In this document: piece after piece, positions 1 through 7,078 of the stretch
Layout: each line of letters opens with the position of its first letter
How positions within the stretch are numbered: position 1 is the stretch's first letter
Source: Candidatus Aminicenantota bacterium
GTDB taxonomy: Bacteria > Acidobacteriota > Aminicenantia > Aminicenantales > Aminicenantaceae
DNA: 33,535 bases
Reading direction: 5' to 3'
NCBI GenBank assembly: GCA_020344415.1
Contig: CP070825.1
Span: 4,074,754 to 4,108,288 of the forward strand
Position numbers and translations under genes: made by a program
The notes under the pieces: generated by a model
The model's input: only the letters and a program-made list of their open reading frames with translations
The model's database searches: none
What the model was told of the DNA's origin: nothing

Positions 1-205
1 CTCCTTCGTTCGGGGAGAACATGTAGGCAAACCACTGACCGTCGTTTGATAAGACAGAGTAACGGATGCTTTTCCAGGCAAGGATGTCTTTGAGTTCGAT
101 CGCCCGGAGATTTTCAGGGGCGGCTTTTTCTTCTTGAGCTGCGTAGCAGGGGATAAGAAAGAGTATAAACAAAAGCACAATGAGAATATTTTTGCTGTTT
201 TTCAT
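1..205 (-). CDS. S9-family (prolyl oligopeptidase-like) peptidase, N-terminal part only
   Basis: Leftward gene running off the left edge; only the first 68 codons are present. The start ATG (203-205) is preceded on its strand by a clear AGGAGA ribosome site. The protein opens with a signal peptide (KN..., hydrophobic LIVLLFILFLIP, then CYAA), so the product is exported and may be a lipoprotein. It continues with a segment ending RYSVLSNDGQWFAYMFSP, which resembles the start of the first propeller blade in exported S9 peptidases of Aminicenantes/Acidobacteria. The catalytic domain lies outside the window, so the family call rests on this short N-terminal match only. No partner gene is visible on this side; the rightward sigma operon is divergent from it. 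Confidence 0.55.
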   Translation of the reverse strand, partial: MKNSKNILIVLLFILFLIPCYAAQEEKAAPENLRAIELKDILAWKSIRYSVLSNDGQWFAYMFSPNEG

Positions 206-301
206 GTTTTTTCTCCTTTGTTTGAGAGTTTTTTTGCCGTAAATTTCAATTCTAATAGAAAAGGAGTTGCATCTCAATAAAAAAGAAAAGGAAAAAGAAA
301 A

Positions 302-358
302 GGGGACAGTCCCCATTAAAAAAGGGGACAGTCCCCAATAAAAAAGGGGACAGTCCCC
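302..358. repeat. Three tandem 22-bp units, each carrying the palindrome GGGGACAGTCCCC
   Basis: GGGGACAGTCCCC occurs at 302-314, 324-336 and 346-358, an exact 22-bp period, with A-rich spacers (ATTAAAAAA, AATAAAAAA). Each 13-mer is a perfect dyad around a central A. The last copy is followed by a T-run, so it would fold as a good intrinsic terminator hairpin between two divergent genes. The reverse-complement form occurs at 3748. This resembles REP-type palindromes mobilised by RAYT transposases; no transposase is in the window. Confidence 0.8.
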
Positions 359-415
359 TTTTTCCCCTTTTTCAAGTAGCCTGGCCCTTTTTTTCACTTT
401 TTTTATTTAGCGCAG

Positions 416-437
416 TACTCTAGGGAACGTCCCTTAT
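416..437. repeat. Copy 1 of a 22-bp motif with core GGGAACGTCCC
   Basis: TACTCT followed by a GGGAACGTCCC core and TTAT. It matches 18 of 22 positions at 3915-3936. Both copies lie just to one side of a GGGGAC-N-GTCCCC repeat, so the two motifs probably belong to one composite repeat family. Confidence 0.55.
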
Positions 438-450
438 GCATAAACACTTT

Positions 451-459
451 TGTTATAAT
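451..459 (+). promoter_or_regulatory. Candidate extended -10 promoter of the ECF sigma operon
   Basis: TGTTATAAT is a perfect extended -10 element (TGnTATAAT). No convincing -35 hexamer is seen, as expected for extended -10 promoters. It overlaps the first in-frame ATG of the sigma gene (458), so that ATG would not be in the mRNA; this favours a start at 473 or 491. Confidence 0.4.
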
Positions 460-472
460 GGACGTAATAGAG

Positions 473-1015
473 ATGAAGAAATCGGATCACATGACTGACA
501 GTGAGCTGGTGAAAGCCTGTCTTCAGGGAGAGGTGGATGAGTATAAGAAAATTATGGATAGATACAGGGGAAAAGCAATGGCCTTTGCTCTAAATATCCT
601 GGGAAACCGCGAAGATGCTGAAGATGTCTGTCAGGAGTCTTTTATTCAGGTCTATCGCAATTTAGACAGGTTCGACACCCAAAAAAGCTTTTCCAACTGG
701 CTCTTTTCTATTCTCTACAACCGGTGCCTTGATCTGCTGAGGAAAAGGCGTCGTTTTTACAATTTTTTTAAAAGAGCAAAGCGTGATCCCTCGCTTCTCA
801 CCCTCAATCGAGAATCTAACAGATCGAACATTCAGCCACTCGCACAAAATATTTTAAGAGAGTTGAGCCCGAAAGAAAGGACCGCGCTTTTTCTCTGGGC
901 CGAGGAAGGTTATACCAGTAAGGAGATTGCGGGCGTATTGAGATGTTCTTCGAGTACAGCAAGGGTTCACCTTTTCAAAGCCCGAAAGAAAATAAAAGAT
1001 AGATTGGAGAAATAG
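473..1015 (+). CDS. ECF-type RNA polymerase sigma factor
   Basis: Small sigma-70 family protein of about 180 residues. Region 2 is clear (NREDAEDVCQESFIQVYRNL, then FSNWLFSILYNRCLDLLRKRRR). Region 4 is a C-terminal helix-turn-helix (LSPKERTALFLWAEEGYTSK, then IAGVLRCSSSTARVHLFKAR). There is no sigma region 1 or 3, the hallmark of ECF factors. In-frame ATGs lie at 458, 473 and 491; 458 overlaps a TATAAT element, so 473 is listed, and 491 (MTDSELV) is equally possible. None has a strong ribosome site. The stop is separated from the next ATG by one base, so translation is probably coupled to the anti-sigma gene. It would be released by the downstream membrane anti-sigma to transcribe an envelope-related regulon, perhaps including itself. 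Confidence 0.9.
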   Translation: MKKSDHMTDSELVKACLQGEVDEYKKIMDRYRGKAMAFALNILGNREDAEDVCQESFIQVYRNLDRFDTQKSFSNWLFSILYNRCLDLLRKRRRFYNFFKRAKRDPSLLTLNRESNRSNIQPLAQNILRELSPKERTALFLWAEEGYTSKEIAGVLRCSSSTARVHLFKARKKIKDRLEK

Positions 1016-1016
1016 A

Positions 1017-1487
1017 ATGCTTAGATGCAGGATCATAGGTTTTTTCTTTAATGTTTTTCCATTGAAAGTGTGGCAGAGCTTTTTGATTCGCCGCCATTTA
1101 CAAAAGTGTCCAGAGTGTCAGAGAGAATTGGCGAGTATTGCAGAAGTCAGGTCTTTGTTGACTCAGGAAAGCGAGGGGGAGAGCCTTGAAGGAGAATGGC
1201 TAGCGATAAGGGGGAAGTTGAGCGGAGGAAAAAGAAAAGAAAGAGACTTATTCAGTCCCAGATTGCGCTGGGCAGCAGGAGTTGCCAGCCTTTTTGTAGT
1301 CGCAGTCGCGGTCATAGGGAGTTGGCTCTATTTTTCCTATACCCCTGGCAAAAGTCCGCAGGAGAAGGATTTAGGCGAGCGGTTCAGGATTAATTATATA
1401 AGGGTTGATGATAAACCCGCCAAAACATTTCTATTCCGTCCACACGATTCCAAAATGATCATTATCTGGGCGGAGAAAAACTCGTAG
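1017..1487 (+). CDS. Membrane anti-sigma factor, zinc-finger type (short)
   Basis: A protein of 156 residues directly after the sigma gene (TAG, one base, ATG). Near the N-terminus it has HLQKCPECQREL, the HxxxCxxC core of zinc anti-sigma domains; the usual fourth ligand near the extreme N-terminus could be C4 but is not certain. One transmembrane helix follows at about 83-107 (WAAGVASLFVVAVAVIGSWL), then a short exported tail of about 50 residues. The expected role is to hold the sigma factor at the inner membrane and release it on an envelope signal. The tail (RFRINYIRVDDKPAKTFLFR) is short for a sensory domain, so the signal may come from the third gene of the operon. Confidence 0.75.
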   Translation: MLRCRIIGFFFNVFPLKVWQSFLIRRHLQKCPECQRELASIAEVRSLLTQESEGESLEGEWLAIRGKLSGGKRKERDLFSPRLRWAAGVASLFVVAVAVIGSWLYFSYTPGKSPQEKDLGERFRINYIRVDDKPAKTFLFRPHDSKMIIIWAEKNS

Positions 1488-1503
1488 AGGAGGGCTATTT
1501 ATC

Positions 1504-2724
1504 ATGAATAAGAAGAATCTTTCAATTTTTGTGATTTTATTAATGGTTTTTTCTACACTTCCGCTTCAGGCGTCTGTTACGCTGTATTTAAAGTTGAGGT
1601 TTTTTGAAGGTTTAAGAGAAGGGGCGGCTGAGCCTCCGAGGTCTATCAGCTCATCTCATCTTCAATCCACAGTAGCAGCGAGCATCAGATCCAAGTTTAT
1701 ATTGGCTGAAGAGATAGAGCAGATAAAAAAAGTGTTTAATCTGAAAGAGGTAAGATTGATTACTGAGGGAGACTTGTCCTGGAACTCAAAGGATTCAAAA
1801 GGTATTTCCCATTTATTCCGCCTGGACGGCAAGATTTATCGCATTCTGATAACACCTACAGAGCAAGATCGTTCACATCAATTCAAGATAGAAATTTTTG
1901 AACAGGACAAAAAAGGGGAGATCAGTTTGCTGGACACGGAAATCATCCTTCCTGAGGAGAATATTGCTGTCTTTGGTTTCGAAGATAAACAAGGAAAGCC
2001 CTATTTTCTTTCTTTCCATATACCGGAAAGAGCAGCTGGTGGAGAGGTTGGAGGTGTTGTAGGCGGAGTGGTTCAAGTCGGAAAAGACAAGGATTTCGCC
2101 AAAGGAGCAGTCAGGGCAGTTGGACAGATAAAACCCCCTAAGCTTTTAAAGCTGGTGGAACCTGCTTATCCGGAGGAAGCCAGGAAGGAGGGAGTTGAAG
2201 GCGTGGTTATTCTCGAAGCCCGCACCAATAAAGAAGGAAACGTGGAAGCTGTACAAGTGCTTCGGGGAATAGATCCTTATCTGAACAAGGCGGCCATGGA
2301 TGCACTTCTGCAGTGGAAATATGAACCTATGTATATTAAGGGAGAACCGCATGGGGTTGTCTTCACAGTTACAGTTAGGTTCGGACTTAAAGATAAAGAT
2401 GAAGAGAAAGCTAGAGAAATGGAAGATTTCGCTAAAGGTGCAATCGAATTAGGCGAAGATGAAAAACCCAAAATAATAAAAAAAGCAGATCCTGTTTATC
2501 CGGAAGAATTGAGAAAGGAAGGAATTCAGGGCAGGGTTATTCTCAAGATTAGGCTCGATGAGCAGGGCCGGGTAGCAAAGGTCCGCGTGATAAGTAGTGA
2601 TAGTTCTCTGCTTAATAAACCTGCCGTTGATGCGGTGAGACAGTGGAAATTTGAAGTCTATCATAGCAAAGGAAAGCCCCAATCAGTTGTCTTCCCAGTT
2701 AAGGTCATATTTAAACTCAGATGA
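1504..2724 (+). CDS. Exported protein with two tandem TonB C-terminal domains
   Basis: A protein of 406 residues. It has an N-terminal signal sequence or anchor (1-25, IFVILLMVFSTLPLQAS), a region of about 150 residues with no recognised domain, and a Gly/Val linker (GGEVGGVVGGVVQVG, about 179-193). Two consecutive TonB C-terminal domains follow, at about 213-294 and 323-405. Both contain the landmark pattern PxYPEExRKEGxxGxVxL and end QWKxE...VVFxVxV. Each is preceded by DFAKGA, so the duplicated unit includes the linker. There is no proline-rich spacer like that of classical TonB. The gene lies 16 bp after the anti-sigma gene with a GAGGAGGG-like ribosome site. It may couple energy or contact outer-membrane partners, possibly as the sensor feeding the anti-sigma; that last part is inference. 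Confidence 0.8.
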   Translation: MNKKNLSIFVILLMVFSTLPLQASVTLYLKLRFFEGLREGAAEPPRSISSSHLQSTVAASIRSKFILAEEIEQIKKVFNLKEVRLITEGDLSWNSKDSKGISHLFRLDGKIYRILITPTEQDRSHQFKIEIFEQDKKGEISLLDTEIILPEENIAVFGFEDKQGKPYFLSFHIPERAAGGEVGGVVGGVVQVGKDKDFAKGAVRAVGQIKPPKLLKLVEPAYPEEARKEGVEGVVILEARTNKEGNVEAVQVLRGIDPYLNKAAMDALLQWKYEPMYIKGEPHGVVFTVTVRFGLKDKDEEKAREMEDFAKGAIELGEDEKPKIIKKADPVYPEELRKEGIQGRVILKIRLDEQGRVAKVRVISSDSSLLNKPAVDAVRQWKFEVYHSKGKPQSVVFPVKVIFKLR

Positions 2725-2858
2725 GTTATTCATTAAAAAAATCTCGGGAATAATGGCTATTTCGTGAGCTAGAATTTTTGCCCACTATTTAATGTGCAGG
2801 GTGTGGTTTTAAAGATGAAACACTTTTCTAGAAAGGGGAATGATGGAGGTTATCCGAA

Positions 2859-3674
2859 TTATAAAATTGAAGGAGCGGAATTCGTTTTTGAATAATCCAG
2901 CTCAGAGCCCAATACGCTGTGAGGGATTAGATAGATAACAAGAAGTAAAATCGAAGCGCCTAACACCCATCCGCGGGCAGGCTTGCCTTTGCGTCCGGCG
3001 ATTAAGGCTGCGATCCAGCCCAACATGGCGATGAGTGTTTTATTATCCGTAAGATCATATCCAAAGGGAAATCCTGTCCATAATTCGCCGAATGCGTACT
3101 CTTGAACTATGGGACCAAGAATCATCCCGCCGATAAACAGGAGCCCTGCTGCCCAAAGGGCATATTTTCGAGGATTGCTCTTCCGATCCAATGCTGCTAT
3201 GCCGGCTCGTGTTGAGACCAACATAGCCAAAAACATCACAATAATATGGGGGATAAGCACGGCTGCAGGCACAACTCCTTTAAATCGGATAACCACAGGT
3301 TGGTCACCTGATAGAGAAGTTTCTTTACCTTGGTAAGCCAATATAACTTTATATTCCAATTTCCCCGCAGGGGGTTGATGGGGAAGTTTTGCTGTCAATG
3401 ACATCTCTTTTCGAACCATGGGCACCATATTCCAAGGATCTTTAGTTTTATGTCTTTTGTAGATCACAAAACCTGTGATTTCTTCTGCCTGAGCTTTAAT
3501 TTCCAGTTCACAGTCTTTATTAGTCTCATGGCTGCGAGCGAGCCCGTATTTTATTTCTGTATCTCCTAGCAAGACTTTGCCTTTTAAGGGATAGGTCGGT
3601 CCAGTGAGCCGCTGGTAAACAGCAGCTGAGGCTGTGATTAGAAAGGCAATTATCCAGAATAAAACTTTTTTCAT
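2859..3674 (-). CDS. Unrecognised membrane protein: N-terminal anchor, exported domain, four C-terminal helices
   Basis: A protein of 271 residues. It has a signal-anchor helix (about 4-20, LFWIIAFLITASAAVY) followed by the distinctive RLTGPTYPLKGKV. A beta-rich exported domain spans about 30-130 (fibronectin-like by eye: VIYKRHKTKDPWNMVPM, LEYKVILAY). About four hydrophobic helices follow from 134 to 260. I recall similar proteins as conserved unknowns in Bacteroidota/Acidobacteriota-type genomes, but know no function for them. It stands alone on this strand, 3' end facing the TonB operon, with REP-like repeats behind it. Confidence 0.75.
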   Translation of the reverse strand: MKKVLFWIIAFLITASAAVYQRLTGPTYPLKGKVLLGDTEIKYGLARSHETNKDCELEIKAQAEEITGFVIYKRHKTKDPWNMVPMVRKEMSLTAKLPHQPPAGKLEYKVILAYQGKETSLSGDQPVVIRFKGVVPAAVLIPHIIVMFLAMLVSTRAGIAALDRKSNPRKYALWAAGLLFIGGMILGPIVQEYAFGELWTGFPFGYDLTDNKTLIAMLGWIAALIAGRKGKPARGWVLGASILLLVIYLIPHSVLGSELDYSKTNSAPSIL

Positions 3675-3747
3675 CTTTTTTTCTCTCCATAATTTATAAC
3701 ATATTTGCCTGTTGAGTTAAATTAACTTTTAAGTATGAATTAAAAAA

Positions 3748-3760
3748 GGGGACTGTCCCC
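3748..3760. repeat. Single GGGGACTGTCCCC palindrome, inverted relative to the 302-358 cluster
   Basis: This 13-mer is the reverse complement of the unit at 302-358 and is likewise flanked by A-runs and a T-run, giving a bidirectional terminator-like hairpin. It sits between the leftward membrane protein start and a second repeat element. Confidence 0.7.
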
Positions 3761-3773
3761 TTTTTCCTTTTTG

Positions 3774-3898
3774 TAGGGGTTTGATTCATCAGGCCCACCT
3801 TGTCATTGCGAGGAGTGCAGAAGATTGCCACGCTGCGCTCGCAACAGGCTGCGCAATCTCATCACGTCTAATTGTAGGTTTGATAAATCAAATCCCTG
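3774..3898. repeat. MITE/REP-like element with terminal inverted repeats
   Basis: The left end (TAGGGGTTTGATTCATCA, 3774-3791) and right end (TGATAAATCAAATCCCTG, 3881-3898) are inverted repeats matching at 15 of 18 positions. The interior contains GTCATTGCGAGGAG, GATTGCC and CAATCTCAT, which resemble the CATTGCGAG...GCAATC dispersed repeat found in many bacterial phyla. There is no coding capacity, so any mobilisation would have to be in trans. Confidence 0.65.
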
Positions 3899-3914
3899 CA
3901 ATACGACAGGATGG

Positions 3915-3936
3915 TACTCTGGGTAACGTTCCCTAT
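3915..3936. repeat. Copy 2 of the 22-bp motif, core GGGTAACGTTCCC
   Basis: Matches 416-437 at 18 of 22 positions, again close to a GGGGAC-N-GTCCCC repeat. The core is nearly a perfect dyad around AACGTT. Confidence 0.5.
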
Positions 3937-4307
3937 TATTGGTTGATGTTTTCTATATCCTGAGGAGAGGACCCTGCTTTTTTTGATTCCGTTTCATCCT
4001 CTAACTTAGTTTTGATACCCAATATTTTTGCTGCGCCGTCGTAAACCTGCTTAAAATTCTTTTTGGCAGCTTGGAGCTCGGCCAGCTTTTCTCTTATCTT
4101 TTGAATCTCTTGTTGCATCTGACTATCCAGTTCTGCAAGCTGGTTTTTTGCATCTTCCATCATTTTTTTGTAAAGTTCTTCTTTTTCTTTACTTACTTCC
4201 ATCTGCGGCTCCACTAGAGGAGGGTTACTTTTTTCCGGCCTCAGTTTAATTTCTTTTTTAGCGTTCCTATCGAAATTATTCCATCGCTTAAGAAGCGCGT
4301 CAATCAC
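3936..4307 (-). CDS. Small charged coiled-coil protein, unknown function
   Basis: A protein of 123 residues with no signal peptide or membrane segment. Residues about 35-95 form a long heptad-like helix rich in K, E and Q (from SKEKEELYKKMMEDAKNQLA onward), predicting a coiled coil. The start taken is GTG at 4305-4307, which sits inside a 27-bp hairpin repeat shared with 4731-4757. The frame stays open upstream to a TAA near 4365 without another standard start, so the 5' end may be altered or truncated. The C-terminal tail is disordered-looking (ESKKAGSSPQDIENINQ). I do not recognise a family. Confidence 0.5.
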   Translation of the reverse strand: MIDALLKRWNNFDRNAKKEIKLRPEKSNPPLVEPQMEVSKEKEELYKKMMEDAKNQLAELDSQMQQEIQKIREKLAELQAAKKNFKQVYDGAAKILGIKTKLEDETESKKAGSSPQDIENINQ

Positions 4308-4325
4308 CTTTTGGGGTGATTTTAG
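4299..4325. repeat. 27-bp hairpin repeat, copy 1
   Basis: Arms AATCACC and GGTGATT surround the loop TTTTGG. It matches 4731-4757 at 26 of 27 positions. This copy overlaps the presumed GTG start of the coiled-coil gene. Confidence 0.75.
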
Positions 4326-4450
4326 GGATAGTTTTCCGCGCCAAGCTGTTATTTTAATGTATTATCGAGGTTAATGGAATAATTTATTTGGATTTAAACT
4401 TGGGTATTTTTCTCTTCAGAGAAAATATATTATCAAATCCTAGTTTATGC

Positions 4451-4684
4451 CTATTTTTGAGATTCGTTTATTACGATTTCTTCTATAATGAGTTCTACAA
4501 GGTTTTCTAATTTGGTTCTTTCTTTTCCTTCATACTGGCTGATCAGTGAAACGAGCATATTTTTTAGTTCCATTAGGAAGTCTTTGCTCGCTTCACAGCC
4601 GAAATCTTCCTGATAAGGATAAAAAGATAAACCAGGCCTGCCTTCAACCTTGATGAGCTCAAACGGAAATCTTTTTATAATCAT
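4451..4684 (-). CDS. Small hypothetical protein (77 residues)
   Basis: The start is taken at ATG 4682-4684, with AGGAG 11 bases upstream; the frame stays open to a TTG at 4735 inside the hairpin repeat, which would give 94 residues. The product is soluble and acidic at the C-terminus, with IIKRFPFELIKVEGRPGLSF followed by a helical second half (LVELIIEEIVINESQK). I do not recognise it. It lies in a leftward run between the coiled-coil and PilZ genes. Confidence 0.5.
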   Translation of the reverse strand: MIIKRFPFELIKVEGRPGLSFYPYQEDFGCEASKDFLMELKNMLVSLISQYEGKERTKLENLVELIIEEIVINESQK

Positions 4685-4730
4685 CTTTTTCCGGACTCCT
4701 ATATGAAAGTTAAGGCTTATTTCGGCTCCT

Positions 4731-4757
4731 GTCAATCACCTTTTGGGGTGATATTAG
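4731..4757. repeat. 27-bp hairpin repeat, copy 2
   Basis: Same unit as 4299-4325 with one mismatch in 27 (A for T beside the right arm). It lies just upstream of, and overlaps the longest reading of, the small leftward gene. Both copies are therefore at the 5' end of leftward genes about 430 bp apart. Confidence 0.75.
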
Positions 4758-4967
4758 ACGAAAAAGAGGATGACCTCTCATCTGTTAATTATTTGAATTT
4801 CTCGAGAAGTTTCGCAGTCAACGTAAGGCCCTCTATAGCGTTGCTTATTGCATCGGATAGCCAGTTTCTCTCCCATCTAATCTAGGTAAAACGACATTAA
4901 GAGAGTTGGAAATCTTTTTTATTGAGGAAGGGAAATTCTAGGCAGGAATCGAATTTACTATATCAGT

Positions 4968-5351
4968 TCAATTAAGAAATTCTGGTAGTCTTCTTTCTCC
5001 CATCTCTCTTTCCAGCCATTTGGGAAATATCCAATTGAGGATTATGCTTCTTGCGTCTTTATCCATATGTACTATCCTTAATCCCATTTCAACCCTGTTT
5101 AAAGATACGTATTTGCTCCAACAGACTTCTGCCACTATTGAAGTTGACAGGCTCATTTCTGGAATATCAAGCTTTATTTCAAGAGAAGGACAAGAATTAA
5201 GATGTATATAATCGATGATTAACTTTAATCCTGCAGAAGAGAAATCGAGTATTGTTGCTCTTTCGGCTAGATTGAAATGACTCCCGAATTTTATAAGTTC
5301 TGCGGGGAGCGTACATTCAAACCGCAAAAATTTTCTTCTCTCTTCTCTCAT
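4968..5351 (-). CDS. PilZ-domain protein (probable cyclic-di-GMP receptor)
   Basis: A protein of 127 residues, nearly all one PilZ domain. The N-terminal switch ERRKFLRFE supplies RxxxR (R6 and R10), and ILDFSSAGLKL (D36, S38, G41) supplies the D/NxSxxG motif; together these are the ligand-binding signature. The barrel continues through LEIKLDIPEMSLSTSIVAEV and VEMGLRIVHM, and the tail is a short amphipathic helix (WIFPKWLERE). A single-domain PilZ protein would act as an adaptor that changes partner behaviour when the nucleotide binds. It lies downstream of the GspC-like gene on the same strand, so that protein is a candidate partner (inference). Confidence 0.8.
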   Translation of the reverse strand: MREERRKFLRFECTLPAELIKFGSHFNLAERATILDFSSAGLKLIIDYIHLNSCPSLEIKLDIPEMSLSTSIVAEVCWSKYVSLNRVEMGLRIVHMDKDARSIILNWIFPKWLEREMGERRLPEFLN

Positions 5352-5516
5352 TTCTCTCTTATCCTTTGAACATTTCCCTAGATGAATGCATGACCAACTT
5401 GTTCATATTTTTAGTCGGAAATCTCCCCTAATAATTGAAAAGTGTCCAGGGGAGATTATTTTGCAGTTAATGCCCTTTTGCCGCTATTTCGGTAATTTAG
5501 GATGGTCTATTTGCTA

Positions 5517-6275
5517 CTACTTCAAAATGTAAAACAGTCTGTGTAATTTCCCGTCTCTTTCTATATGTACTTCAAATTGATTCTCGTCTCTAAATCTATC
5601 AAATATTGAGAAGAGAGTCCTCATATCATTTAGCTCAACGCCATTTATCTCTTTTATTATGTCATCCTTCAGAATTCCTGTTTCAGATAGAATACTCTTA
5701 TATGGGAGTCTTGTTATTTTAAATCCGATGATTTTCCCATCAATAATATTGGGTATAAACCTCGTTTCTTTCATAATCAATGACCACTCTTCCCGAATTC
5801 TTCTTTCAACCTCAGAGCGGATAAATTCTCTCTCTGGCAGGTCTGTTTTTGGCTGGTCGTCCTTCTGGAGGTTGGCTTGTGGCTCTGTTGAAGTTGTCAC
5901 TCTTGGCTTCTTATTCGATTTTTCATCAATGTTAACGATATTGCTCTTTCCGAGGAATAGCAGGAAAGCTTTTTCGCCTTTCTCAAGGATTATCCTGTTT
6001 TCAAAAACCTGAACCAGTTTCATACCCAGGATGCTTTCTTCTACCTTTAACATTATCATCCTTTTGGTTTTTTCATTTCTTAGAATAGCAATAGAGGCTG
6101 TAGGGTCTTTGGATAATATGACACCGATAAGAGAATGAGAGGGAAAATAATTTTCATCTTTACTCAAGCTACGCTTTTCCTGAAGGCTAAAAGAGATTGA
6201 AGCTAAAATTAAAAGCTCAAATAGGAACAGAGAAATGAGAAATTGGCCTTTTTTCGTTGTGAAGTTCTTCTTCAT
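5517..6275 (-). CDS. GspC-like inner-membrane protein with C-terminal PDZ domain
   Basis: A protein of 252 residues. It has a basic N-terminus, one transmembrane helix (about 11-31), then a periplasmic homology-region-like domain at about 47-108 (LIGVILSKDPTASIAILRNE, later IILEKGEKAFLLFL) as in type II secretion protein C. A charged linker spans 115-150, and a PDZ domain about 176-252 (FKITRLPYKSILSETGILKD, then IIKEINGVELND). That architecture matches GspC, which links the inner-membrane platform to the secretin. No other gsp gene is in the window, so it is isolated here; it could serve a distant secretion locus or another machine. PilZ lies downstream. Confidence 0.7.
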   Translation of the reverse strand: MKKNFTTKKGQFLISLFLFELLILASISFSLQEKRSLSKDENYFPSHSLIGVILSKDPTASIAILRNEKTKRMIMLKVEESILGMKLVQVFENRIILEKGEKAFLLFLGKSNIVNIDEKSNKKPRVTTSTEPQANLQKDDQPKTDLPEREFIRSEVERRIREEWSLIMKETRFIPNIIDGKIIGFKITRLPYKSILSETGILKDDIIKEINGVELNDMRTLFSIFDRFRDENQFEVHIERDGKLHRLFYILK

Positions 6276-6358
6276 TGCCGGCTGATTTTAGAAAAGAGTA
6301 TCTATTTAGCTTATATCACAGGATAAAATTGCCGTCAAAAAAGAAAAAAGGTTAGATT

Positions 6359-7033
6359 TTATGTTTTTTCTTTTTCAATTTCGCTCACAGCATAGTACAT
6401 TGAGGCGAAAGCACAACGGATCCACATTATTGCAGGGATAAGGCCCACGCCAAAACAGAGTATGCCAGCTAAGCCTATTGGTATTGCCAGCAGGCCCATC
6501 AGGAATATTTCTGTAGCATATCCTGTGGTCATCCTCCAGCTTTCTTTGACCGCTTCCACTGGATCCATATTCTTGTCGGTTACCAAGTATTTAACAAAGG
6601 CCAGCTTACAGGCAAATATGATTCCGGGAACGAGAAGCAATGTGACTCCAATGGCAATTATTGCACCCACCAATAAGTGTGCTAATACAACATTTAGATA
6701 ATTCTGAAAGGTTAAAAACATATCCTTTACTTCAAACTGTTCATTTCTTACAGCCCTGAGAAAAATGAATGCCGAGCCATAATCGATCGGGGCATAGAGA
6801 AGAAGCCAGTAAGCGAACGCAAATATCCTTAAAAGGACACCTCCGGCTGTTTCCTGTCCATCCAGCGATTGGGTCATCCCGACCGGGATCAGAACAACGC
6901 CGACGATTATGCTTATGAGAAAAAGATCCAGGAAGAATTTTTTCATCTTTTCCCAGCCAAAGCCATAAACAGAACCAGCTCTGGGCATTAGAACACGGCT
7001 CGTGGCCGTCGCATTTGCATTTTCTTGACTCAT
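6359..7033 (-). CDS. Multi-pass membrane protein, DUF975/DUF4013-like
   Basis: A protein of 224 residues with about five or six helices. The N-terminus is cytosolic (SRVLMPRAGSVYGFGWEKM). The characteristic part is LLLVPGIIFACKLAFVKYLV, then DKNMDPVEAVKESWRMTTGY, the helix-loop pattern seen in DUF975-type integral membrane proteins. No enzymatic residues are evident. It has a strong AGGAGG ribosome site and follows a 28-codon membrane microprotein by 45 bp, probably in one transcript. Function unknown. Confidence 0.7.
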   Translation of the reverse strand: MSQENANATATSRVLMPRAGSVYGFGWEKMKKFFLDLFLISIIVGVVLIPVGMTQSLDGQETAGGVLLRIFAFAYWLLLYAPIDYGSAFIFLRAVRNEQFEVKDMFLTFQNYLNVVLAHLLVGAIIAIGVTLLLVPGIIFACKLAFVKYLVTDKNMDPVEAVKESWRMTTGYATEIFLMGLLAIPIGLAGILCFGVGLIPAIMWIRCAFASMYYAVSEIEKEKT

Positions 7034-7078
7034 ATTAACCTCCTATTTCTTTCATTCTCTATCTTCCGTCAGTGATAA

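Noticed and set aside
458..472. First in-frame ATG of the sigma gene as the start
   Set aside because: It overlaps a perfect extended -10 element, so it would lie upstream of the transcript start; 473 or 491 preferred.
4755..4890. Minus-strand open stretches of about 30 codons (IRWERNWLSDAISNAIEGLT...)
   Set aside because: Bounded by stops, no standard start codon or ribosome site in the protein-like frame; at best a fragment.
4942..4955. GGCAGGAATCGAAT also present on the minus strand near 27195-27208
   Set aside because: A 14-base match between two places in 33 kb is expected by chance, and the flanks do not align.
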